DNA from: Desulfobacterales bacterium | GTDB lineage: Bacteria > Desulfobacterota > Desulfobacteria > Desulfobacterales > RPRI01 | DNA: 14,922 nt | Assembly: GCA_020052975.1 (NCBI GenBank) | Contig: JAGVOC010000489.1 | Location: 1 to 14,922, forward strand | Direction of reading: 5' to 3' | Shown here: one piece after another, positions 8,901 to 14,922 of the stretch | How the letters are laid out: each line of letters starts with the position of its first letter | Numbering within the stretch: position 1 is the first letter of the stretch | Program-made: the position numbers and the translations under genes | Notes under the pieces: generated by a model | What the model saw: only the letters and a program-made list of their open reading frames with translations | Database searches by the model: none | What the model was told of the DNA's origin: nothing

Positions 8901-9038
8901 GAATCATTAATGATGCAGCGAATGTCTGAAAACGATCGAATAGTGACCAGATACATGGATGACAGTAATTTTCAAAAGACAGTCTTCCCGATACTTGCAA
9001 AAGAAATCTATAAAAGCATATTGGAAAATCAAGAGTGA
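5958..9038 (+). CDS. hsdR: Type I restriction endonuclease subunit R (HsdR)
   Basis: Motor and nuclease subunit of the type I enzyme: it translocates DNA using ATP and cuts at a distance from unmethylated sites. The N-terminal PD-(D/E)xK nuclease is visible as D137 followed by ELK (E151, K153) and QxxxY at about 164-168. The superfamily-2 helicase follows: Walker A SAGSGKT (312-318), DEAH (442-445), TAT (498-500), and the second RecA lobe ending in QTLSRLNRT. A helical C-terminal region (about 780-1026) probably docks on HsdM. At 1,026 residues it is full-length. It lies 180 bases after fic and is not overlapped with it, so it probably has its own promoter, as hsdR does in several type I systems. 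The purine-rich GAAAGGG upstream is a modest ribosome site. Confidence 0.96.
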   Translation: MKATTEKAFEAYIQETMSSRGWITGSNSVWDKQKALFPDHIISFIKETQGELWSQMEKLHGSELSAKMIDTLIKERDTKGTMHIIRHGFKFYGKPFKLAYFKPAHGLVKETLELFNKNQLHVTRQVACHPTDSSTVDMVLSINGIPFVTMELKNPATGQTWKHAVAQYKSRDRRSPLFQFKKSAIVHFAADPDEVHMATRLNGQKTFFLPFNRGSAPGEIECGKGNPIHPSGHRTGYFWEDILERESFLDIVGSFIFLETSEETVDDGIGGRKKITKETMIFPRFHQLDSVRNLINAAKEEQAGNNYLIQHSAGSGKTNSISWLSHRLSSLHTESDAKVFDCVVVITDRRILDKQLQDAIYQIEHAQGVVKAIDENSRQLAQALVDGTKIVITTLQKFPFILSGLLHLAGADNPDNPDEASIVKAQEWQQAIASRKYAVIVDEAHSSQSGETARELKQILGAGTEQGVEESELDWEDGLNKVMESRGKQKNLSFFAFTATPKGKTLELFGRKGASGKPEASHTYSMKQAIEEGFILDVLQRYTTYKTYFRLVKSAEDDPTMPKKKAAKKLAKFLVLHPHNIEQKTEIMVEHFREHVKQKLVGRAKAMVVTGSRLHVVRYMRSFQKYIEENHYTDIRPLVTFSGTVKDPDTGKEYTEPSMNIDVVTGKNISESQLPNKFDSSDYQVLLVANKYQTGFDQPLLCAMYVDKRLDGVQAVQTLSRLNRTSPGKEAPFVLDFVNESEDIYLAFKPYYNVTTLQEPSDPNHLEKLKHELNAMQVYLWSEVVGFCHIFYLPQYKQNPSDHARMEKMIQPAVDRFKSLDEDKKEAFYEKITAYTRFYSFISQIIPYSDQELEMLYSFGRYLIPRLDLEDDGINPHPEKEVVLQYYRIEKVMSGSIVMEGGDQYGVKSPTAVGTGKAKDEEKPLSEIIQALNDRFGTDFSEEDRLFFEQIKEKASKDDRIIQTAKANPLDKFELGIKAIIESLMMQRMSENDRIVTRYMDDSNFQKTVFPILAKEIYKSILENQE

Positions 9039-9198
9039 AGTTCAGCTCCCCGGTCTTGGCTCCGGCGAGAGGAGGCAGTGAATCGGGGGCGCTACTCAAT
9101 ATATAAATTGACAGCGGTATTAAAGTTATGAGGGGGATATATGGGCACGCCCATGTAATTATGCGTTTCTATTCGCCGCCTCCCGCGCGGGCGCGTGG
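9039..9198. other. Junction between the R-M locus and the cas remnant
   Basis: No gene is recognised. It contains an isolated TTGACA (9108-9113) without a good -10 at normal spacing. It also has a compact palindrome ATGGGC-AC-GCCCAT (9141-9154) and a GC-rich end that resembles the CRISPR repeat (9175-9199). A 27-codon frame from the ATG at 9128 reaches a stop inside the RhuM fragment; nothing supports its being a gene. This is where the two modules meet, so it probably preserves deletion or insertion scars. Confidence 0.5.
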
Positions 9199-9199
9199 A
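9175..9199 (+). repeat. Degenerate copy of the type I-C CRISPR repeat (putative)
   Basis: Aligned without gaps, 21 of 25 bases agree with bases 1-25 of the array repeat. This includes an unbroken GGGCGCGTGGA (9189-9199) that equals repeat bases 15-25. The remaining seven 3' bases of the repeat are not conserved. The orientation is the same as the array 2.8 kb downstream. The GC-rich, palindromic nature of both sequences makes chance similarity possible, but the position, exactly where RhuM homology begins, argues for a relic. Confidence 0.4.
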
Positions 9200-9767
9200 C
9201 GGTATGGCTGACCCAGCAGCTCATGGCCGATCTGTTTCAGACCTCTCAACAGAACATCAGTCTACACATCCAGAATATCTACGAGGAAGGCGAGTTAGCT
9301 CCGCAGGCAACTTACAAGAAATACTTGTTGGTTCGCCGGGAAGGACGGCGGGATTAATCGGCAAGGCCGATATAGTTGAGTTCCACCGCCTGCAGGATGG
9401 TACATGGCAGCCTTTCCCGGTGGAATACAAGCGGGGGAAACCTAAGGCTGACGATTGTGACAAGGTGCAGCTTTGCGCTCAGGCGCTATGCCTGGAGGAG
9501 ATGCTGAATGCCGGAGTTTTAAAAGGGGCGCTTTTTTACGGTAAAACACGGCGAAGGCTGGATGTTTCCTTTGATGAAAAACTCCGGCAAAAGACCGAAG
9601 AAACAGCCCGAAACGTCAGGATACTGTTGGACTCTGGCAGGACTCCTCCGCCGGTTTACACAAAGAAATGCGAAAGTTGTTCGCTGGTTGGAGAATGCCT
9701 GCCGAAAACAATGGGTAAGCGGCGGTCGGTGAAGAGTTATCTATCAAGAATTTTGGGTGAGCCTTAA
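9195..9767 (+). CDS. cas4: Cas4 (type I-C), N-terminally truncated; probable pseudogene
   Basis: Cas4 is an Fe-S RecB-like nuclease that trims and orients pre-spacers by PAM for Cas1-Cas2. Homology begins only at residue ~53 (GLIGKADIVEFHR). The C-terminal half keeps RecB motif II Asp59 (GKAD), motif III E77-x-K79 (PVEYKRG), the QLCAQALCLEE helix, and three C-terminal cysteines (C159, C162, C168). Upstream of position ~9348 the frame runs through RhuM DNA in the wrong frame, from a GTG at 9195 with no ribosome site. So the first ~50 residues are not Cas4. The native N-terminus, including the first cluster cysteine and motif I, is gone. Normal I-C Cas4 is a little over 200 residues, of which about 138 remain. 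Identity is confident; activity is doubtful. No intact cas3, cas5, cas8c or cas7 precedes it. Confidence 0.85.
   Translation: MDGMADPAAHGRSVSDLSTEHQSTHPEYLRGRRVSSAGNLQEILVGSPGRTAGLIGKADIVEFHRLQDGTWQPFPVEYKRGKPKADDCDKVQLCAQALCLEEMLNAGVLKGALFYGKTRRRLDVSFDEKLRQKTEETARNVRILLDSGRTPPPVYTKKCESCSLVGECLPKTMGKRRSVKSYLSRILGEP
9199..9357 (+). pseudogene. Fragment of a RhuM-family gene
   Basis: In the frame beginning at 9199 the sequence reads TVWLTQQLMADLFQTSQQN, then an NIYEEGEL segment and YKKYLLVRREGRRD before a TAA at 9355-9357. This is the highly conserved N-terminal helix-turn-helix-like part of RhuM (virulence RhuM) proteins, which are a few hundred residues long. About 52 codons survive. There is no start codon with a ribosome site, and the rest of the gene is missing. 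At its 3' end the sequence passes straight into cas4 in a different frame. RhuM genes are frequent passengers beside type I R-M genes, so the fragment probably arrived with, or was broken by, the R-M locus. It cannot be functional. Confidence 0.75.
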
Positions 9768-9792
9768 AGGGTATTTTTTGAAAGAATTTATC

Positions 9793-9798
9793 TATAAT
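9793..9798 (+). promoter_or_regulatory. Candidate -10 box for the four-helix-bundle gene
   Basis: A perfect TATAAT in a very AT-rich stretch just after the cas4 stop, placing a start site about 20 bases before the ATG at 9825. The matching -35 is poor. An alternative pairing is TTGAAA (9778-9783) with TAATAT (9800-9805) at 16-base spacing. Confidence 0.3.
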
Positions 9799-9824
9799 TT
9801 AATATTTTCAATGAGGTGAGTACC

Positions 9825-10322
9825 ATGACATATTCCCGATTTGAAGATTTGCCTGTCTGGCAGGAGGCAATCCGTCTGGCTGACGATGTTTGTAATATGA
9901 CAGAAAGTCGGGACTGGCGAGGCAGTCACAGTTTGCGAGACCAGTTGGAAAGAGCCGCGCTTTCTGTTTCCAACAACATTGCAGAAGGTTTCGAACGCGG
10001 AACTACGAATGAACTCCTGGCCTTTATCTATATTGCCCGCGGTTCTGCGGGCGAAGTCCGTTCCATGCTCTGCTTTCTTGAACGCCGGAAGGGGTTTGAC
10101 AATCTCAAATATCAAATATCAGATTTGAAATCAATAGCCGAGAGCTGTTCGCGTCAGTTGCGGGGTTGGGCTGACCAGTTGCAGAATTCGGATATTAAAG
10201 GGCAGCGGCACCTTAATGAAAAAACAAGGTCAAGTTACAATTCAAAAAAAGAATCGGAGGATTTCCAGCAGGAGCTTCTGAACAAATTGCCTCCAAACCA
10301 TCCGTTGCGAAAGAAAAAATAA
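9825..10322 (+). CDS. Four-helix-bundle protein of the 23S rRNA intervening-sequence (IVP) family, with C-terminal extension
   Basis: The first ~120 residues have the hallmarks of the IVP-like four-helix-bundle family: FEDLPVWQEAIRLAD, then SLRDQLERAALSVSNNIAEG, then IARGSAGEVRSMLCFLER. Molecular function of the family is unknown; many members are free-standing genes rather than rRNA insertions. I chose the ATG at 9825 because GAGGTGAG (9814-9821) is well placed for it; a GTG at 9816 in the same frame is overlapped by that site. The protein would be 165 residues, about 40 longer than usual. The extra tail is hydrophilic and charged, ending DFQQELLNKLPPNHPLRKKK. The gene sits between cas4 and cas1, separating genes that are normally adjacent. 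It has AT-rich upstream DNA and perhaps its own promoter. Insertion by transfer or a CRISPR-linked accessory role are both open. Confidence 0.85.
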   Translation: MTYSRFEDLPVWQEAIRLADDVCNMTESRDWRGSHSLRDQLERAALSVSNNIAEGFERGTTNELLAFIYIARGSAGEVRSMLCFLERRKGFDNLKYQISDLKSIAESCSRQLRGWADQLQNSDIKGQRHLNEKTRSSYNSKKESEDFQQELLNKLPPNHPLRKKK

Positions 10323-10460
10323 TGAAATTCCGCAGATTGACACAGAGTTAACCCAAGGGTGGGTACAAATTGTACATATCCTTTCTGTTCAGACTTCCGG
10401 CGGTGATCAGCGGATGCTTTGTGCCAACACCGAAGGAATTTTACATAAAAGGCTGAAGAG
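10323..10460. promoter_or_regulatory. Putative cas1-cas2 promoter/operator region
   Basis: This 138-base gap contains TTGACA (10337-10342), a consensus -35, although the -10 at normal spacing (TGGGTA) is weak. It also holds a perfect inverted repeat GTACAA-A-TTGTAC (10363-10375) next to it, which could be an operator for a dimeric regulator or overlap the -10 region. Consistent with cas1-cas2 having gained an independent promoter; inferred from sequence only. Confidence 0.35.
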
Positions 10461-11492
10461 ATGAAAAAACACCTGAACACCTTGTTTGTCACAACTCAGG
10501 GAGCATACCTTGCCAAAGAGGGAGAAACCGTAGTGGTCAAGGTGGAGCAAGCGGTTCGCCTGCGGATTCCTGTTCACACCATCGGCGGGATTGTATGCTT
10601 CGGAAACGTCGGGTGCAGCCCATTTCTAATGGGTTTTTGTGCGGAAAATGGCGTCGGCATAAGTTTTTTAACCGAATATGGCCGGTTTCTGGCGCGTGTG
10701 CAGGGACCGGTATCCGGCAATGTCCTGTTGCGGCGGGAGCAATACCGGAAAGCTGATGATCCGGGATTTTCAGCCGGAATGGCAAGGGCGGTTCTTATCG
10801 GTAAAATAGCAAATTGCCGTACAGTTCTCCAGCGGGCTCTGCGGGATCATTCGGAAAAACTGGATGCCGGTCGGATTGCCGATACCGTGAAGCGGCTGAA
10901 CAATCACCTTGAATTGCTGAACAGGGATCAACCCCTTGATATTTTGCGCGGTCTGGAGGGAGATGCCGCACATATTTATTTTAGCGTCTTTGATCACTTA
11001 ATAGTTTCACAGAAAGATGCGTTTTCATTTCATGAACGAAACCGCCGACCGCCTCTGGATAATGTGAACTGCCTGCTGTCGTTCATCTATACGCTTCTTG
11101 TTCATGATATCCGTTCGGCTCTGGAAACTGTCGGACTTGATCCCGCCGTTGGTTTTTTGCACCGGGACCGGCCAGGAAGACCAAGCCTTGCTCTTGATCT
11201 CATAGAAGAATTCCGGCCGTTTCTGGCCGACCGGCTGGCTCTTTCTCTGATCAATCTCCGCCAGGTTCAGGATAAGGGGTTTATTAAAACCGATACCGGA
11301 GCCGTTTTAATGAATGACGATACCCGGAAAACGCTTCTTGTGGCTTACCAGGAAAGAAAGCAGGAAGAGATATATCACCCGTTTCTAGACGAAAAATTAA
11401 CCATCGGCATTCTGTTTCATATTCAGGCATTGCTGCTTGCACGTTATCTTCGCGGGGATCTTGACGGTTATCCGCCGTTTATCTGGAAATAA
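10461..11492 (+). CDS. cas1: CRISPR-associated endonuclease/integrase Cas1 (type I-C)
   Basis: Metal-dependent integrase that, with Cas2, inserts new spacers at the leader end of the array. The N-terminal beta domain (residues ~1-85; TLFVTTQGAYLAKEGE and IPVHTIGGIVCFG) and the helical catalytic domain are both complete. Active-site residues are visible: Glu166 in GLEGDAA, His234 in GFLHRDRPGRPSL, and the acidic DLIEEFRP cluster (Asp246, Glu249). The C-terminus has the usual LLARYLRGDLDGYPPF ending. At 343 residues the length is normal for I-C Cas1. GAAGAG sits directly upstream of the ATG. cas2 starts 12 bases after the stop. There is no damage in this gene, in contrast to cas4, so adaptation might still be possible. 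Confidence 0.97.
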   Translation: MKKHLNTLFVTTQGAYLAKEGETVVVKVEQAVRLRIPVHTIGGIVCFGNVGCSPFLMGFCAENGVGISFLTEYGRFLARVQGPVSGNVLLRREQYRKADDPGFSAGMARAVLIGKIANCRTVLQRALRDHSEKLDAGRIADTVKRLNNHLELLNRDQPLDILRGLEGDAAHIYFSVFDHLIVSQKDAFSFHERNRRPPLDNVNCLLSFIYTLLVHDIRSALETVGLDPAVGFLHRDRPGRPSLALDLIEEFRPFLADRLALSLINLRQVQDKGFIKTDTGAVLMNDDTRKTLLVAYQERKQEEIYHPFLDEKLTIGILFHIQALLLARYLRGDLDGYPPFIWK

Positions 11493-11504
11493 GGAGGAAA
11501 AGAT

Positions 11505-11795
11505 ATGTTTGTGCTGGTGAGCTATGATGTTGCCAATCAGGAAGGCGCCGGAGCGCGACGTTTGCGCAGAGTATCAAAAGCCTGCCAGGATTACGGCCAG
11601 CGTGTTCAATTTTCTGTTTTTGAGTGCATAGTTGATCCTGCACAGTGGGCTGTTTTGCGGCAGAGACTTATCGATGTGATTAATCCGAATGAAGACAGCC
11701 TGAGATTCTATTTTCTGGGGTCAAACTGGAAGCGCCGGGTGGAACACATAGGAGCTAAAAAATCGATTGATCAGGAGGGTCCGTTGATTGTTTAA
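11505..11795 (+). CDS. cas2: CRISPR-associated endoribonuclease-like Cas2 (type I-C)
   Basis: Small ferredoxin-fold dimer that bridges two Cas1 dimers in the spacer-integration complex. The N-terminal MFVLVSYDVA contains the conserved Asp8. RRLRRVSKACQDYGQRVQFSVFEC is the hallmark Cas2 segment, and the protein ends in the usual hydrophobic strand (GPLIV). At 96 residues the length is exactly typical for I-C. A strong AGGAGG lies just upstream of the ATG, so translation should be efficient. It forms a two-gene unit with cas1 and lies 184 bases upstream of the array. Confidence 0.97.
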   Translation: MFVLVSYDVANQEGAGARRLRRVSKACQDYGQRVQFSVFECIVDPAQWAVLRQRLIDVINPNEDSLRFYFLGSNWKRRVEHIGAKKSIDQEGPLIV

Positions 11796-13269
<1,474 letters not shown>

Positions 13270-13625
13270 TCCTCCTGTTTTCGGCGTAAGTTATACTGGC
13301 AAAGTCGGAACGGACATAGAGGATGTACATCAAAATATAAGTACAGCATAAGAAATGGGGGAAAGACCGAGATAGTGTCTTACAGCGTCAATTCGCGGAA
13401 TTTCATGAGCGGCATATTACCTGTGCCGGTTGAGATGAATGCAAGTCAAGATATTCCCGCATAAAATATCCTGACTGGTATTTCCCGGCATGTAAAATTG
13501 CGATCAAACTGCCAAAAGGCTTCGGTATAAGAAATTGATAAAACGGCCCCCGGCGGAGTTTATCTCTGCAAGGTGAATGCATGGCCGACTTCACTTGACC
13601 GAGGCCAACCATGCATTCTTATCAG
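13270..13625. other. Gene-free trailer between the CRISPR array and glnA
   Basis: No protein-coding gene or further repeat copy is recognised; a 69-codon minus-strand frame (13403-13612) has no features of a gene. The stretch lies downstream of both the array and the convergent glnA gene. Apart from the hairpin near 13575-13618 nothing stands out. Confidence 0.6.
13575..13618 (-). terminator. Hairpin downstream of glnA (possible terminator)
   Basis: GAATGCATGG (13575-13584) and its perfect reverse complement (13609-13618) enclose 24 bases. The hairpin begins 8 bases after the glnA stop on the minus strand. There is no T-run after it in the glnA direction, so intrinsic termination would be weak. 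An mRNA 3'-end stabiliser is an equal possibility. Confidence 0.35.
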
Positions 13626-14921
13626 TTATATATCATAATAGAGCATGAATTCATGCGGGTGCGGGCGAAGTTTAACCGGGTTTATTTCACTCTTTATTTT
13701 GTATTCGATCCATGTGTCGATTACATCCTGTGTGAAGACGCCGCCTTTAAGCAGAAAATCCTTGTCGTCTTTCAAAGCGTTTAACGCCTCGTCGAGAGAG
13801 CCAGGAGCAGTTGGAATATTTGCAAGTTCTTCGGGCGGAAGATCATAAATATTCTTGTCGAGCGGATCTCCCGGATCAATCTTGTTTTCAATTCCGTCTA
13901 TAACAGCCATCAGAATTGCGGAAAAAGCCAGATATCCGTTGCATGACGGATCGGGTGTTCTGAATTCTATCCGTTTTGCCTTGGGTGATGAGGAATACAT
14001 GGGAATCCGGATAGCGGCGCTTCTGTTTCTGCTTGAATATGCAAGATTGACAGGAGCCTCAAACCCCGGAACAAGTCTTTTATAGGAATTTGTCGTGGGA
14101 TTCGTGAATGCGCTAAGAGCCTTGCAGTGTTTCAGAATTCCGCCTATGGCATAGAGAGTCTTCTGTGATACGCCGGCGTATTTATCGCCGGCAAAAAGAG
14201 TTTTGCCCCCTTTCCATATGCTGATATGAACATGCATTCCCGATCCGTTGTCTTCAAAGAGCGGTTTTGGCATGAATGTAACCGTGTGGCCGTTGCGATA
14301 GGCGACATTTTTCAGCACATACTTAAACCACATGAGCTGGTCTCCCATCTGAACAAGCGGTTTGAACCGCATATCTATCTCTGACTGTCCTGCTGTCGCA
14401 ACTTCATGATGCTGGCACTCCATGTCTATGCCGAGTTCTTCAAGGGTAAGAAGCATTTCGGTCCTCAGGTCCTGGAACTTATCCATCGGAGGAACGGGGA
14501 AATAGGCCTCTTTATGACGCGGCTTGTATCCAAGATTCGGACCTTCATCCCTTCCGCTGTTCCATATTCCTTCTTCGGAATCGATCGCATAAAAGGCGCT
14601 GTTCTTCTGGGAATCAAACCGCACATCGTCAAAGATGAAAAATTCAGCTTCAGGGCCGATAAACGCCGTGTCGCCTATCCCGGTTCTCTTCAGATATGCC
14701 TCCGCTTTCTTCGCAATATAGCGGGGATCGCGGGAGTATGATTCCCTTGTCAGCGGATCCACGATGTCACATATCATGACAAGCGTCGGAACCTCAAAAA
14801 AAGGATCCATCTTTGCTGTTGCAGGATCAGGAATGACCAGCATATCGCTGGCATTTATCGGCTGCCATCCTCTTATGCTTGATGCGTCGAATCCGAATCC
14901 GTCTTCAAAACTCGATTCGCT
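13626..14921 (-). CDS. glnA: Glutamine synthetase type I-beta (GlnA), N-terminus beyond the window
   Basis: Makes glutamine from glutamate, ammonia and ATP; a cytoplasmic dodecamer central to nitrogen assimilation. The frame is open to the right edge. Upstream of the Met at 14843 it continues as [20 protein letters not shown], the conserved N-domain loop, so the Met is internal. 431 residues are visible and about 40 should be missing. Signatures include [10 protein letters not shown] (metal ligands), [10 protein letters not shown], the [22 protein letters not shown]/glutamate region, [19 protein letters not shown], and NIYDLPPEE. The tyrosine in the last motif is the site adenylylated by GlnE in I-beta enzymes, implying PII/GlnE control. 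This is a housekeeping gene, convergent with the CRISPR array, and marks the chromosomal flank of the defence region. Confidence 0.97.
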   Translation of the reverse strand, partial: SESSFEDGFGFDASSIRGWQPINASDMLVIPDPATAKMDPFFEVPTLVMICDIVDPLTRESYSRDPRYIAKKAEAYLKRTGIGDTAFIGPEAEFFIFDDVRFDSQKNSAFYAIDSEEGIWNSGRDEGPNLGYKPRHKEAYFPVPPMDKFQDLRTEMLLTLEELGIDMECQHHEVATAGQSEIDMRFKPLVQMGDQLMWFKYVLKNVAYRNGHTVTFMPKPLFEDNGSGMHVHISIWKGGKTLFAGDKYAGVSQKTLYAIGGILKHCKALSAFTNPTTNSYKRLVPGFEAPVNLAYSSRNRSAAIRIPMYSSSPKAKRIEFRTPDPSCNGYLAFSAILMAVIDGIENKIDPGDPLDKNIYDLPPEELANIPTAPGSLDEALNALKDDKDFLLKGGVFTQDVIDTWIEYKIKSEINPVKLRPHPHEFMLYYDI

Positions 14922-14922
14922 C

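Noticed and set aside
9128..9211. 27-codon frame in the hsdR-cas4 junction
   Set aside because: No family resemblance, and it ends inside the RhuM fragment; length is within chance.
9816..9824. GTG start for the four-helix-bundle gene nine bases upstream of the ATG
   Set aside because: The GTG lies inside the GAGGTGAG ribosome-site candidate that suits the ATG at 9825.
13526..13566. GC-rich stretch with flanking AAAC/GTTT, possible terminator between the array and glnA
   Set aside because: The arms do not pair beyond four bases when checked base by base.

Overview
This window is a chromosomal defence/accessory segment of a Gram-negative bacterium. The evidence is a type I-beta, adenylylatable glutamine synthetase, a type I-C CRISPR locus with the usual GC-rich 32-base repeat, and moderate base composition. 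A deltaproteobacterial (Desulfobacterota-like) host fits but is inference; no rRNA or other decisive marker is present.

Layout, left to right. (1) 1-757: the 3' part of a BRO/Bro-N family gene, cut by the window edge. (2) 758-1207: a stretch with no convincing gene but a good promoter candidate for what follows. (3) 1208-9038: a complete type I restriction-modification locus. hsdM, hsdS and a fic-family gene are joined by ATGA stop/start overlaps. hsdR follows after a 180-base gap that carries a long inverted repeat and two copies of an 18-base direct-repeat element. (4) 9039-9357: a scarred junction with a CRISPR-repeat-like sequence and a fragment of a RhuM-family gene. (5) 9348-13269: the remains of a type I-C CRISPR-Cas locus: a 5'-truncated cas4, an inserted 23S-IVP-like four-helix-bundle gene, intact cas1 and cas2, a leader, and an array of 20 identical repeats with 19 spacers. 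(6) 13270-13625: a trailing gene-free stretch. (7) 13626-14921, minus strand: the C-terminal ~431 codons of glnA, open to the window end.

How it fits together. The standard I-C order is cas3-cas5-cas8c-cas7-cas4-cas1-cas2-array. Here everything upstream of the middle of cas4 is absent, and the restriction-modification locus and a RhuM scrap lie in its place. The locus therefore keeps the integrase pair and a pristine array. It has no interference complex and no Cas5c, the enzyme that processes I-C pre-crRNA. Either effectors exist elsewhere, or this is a recently decapitated (or repurposed) system. The R-M locus looks complete: HsdM and HsdR carry their catalytic motifs and HsdS has two target-recognition domains. 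It carries a Fic AMP-transferase-like passenger between the modification and restriction genes.
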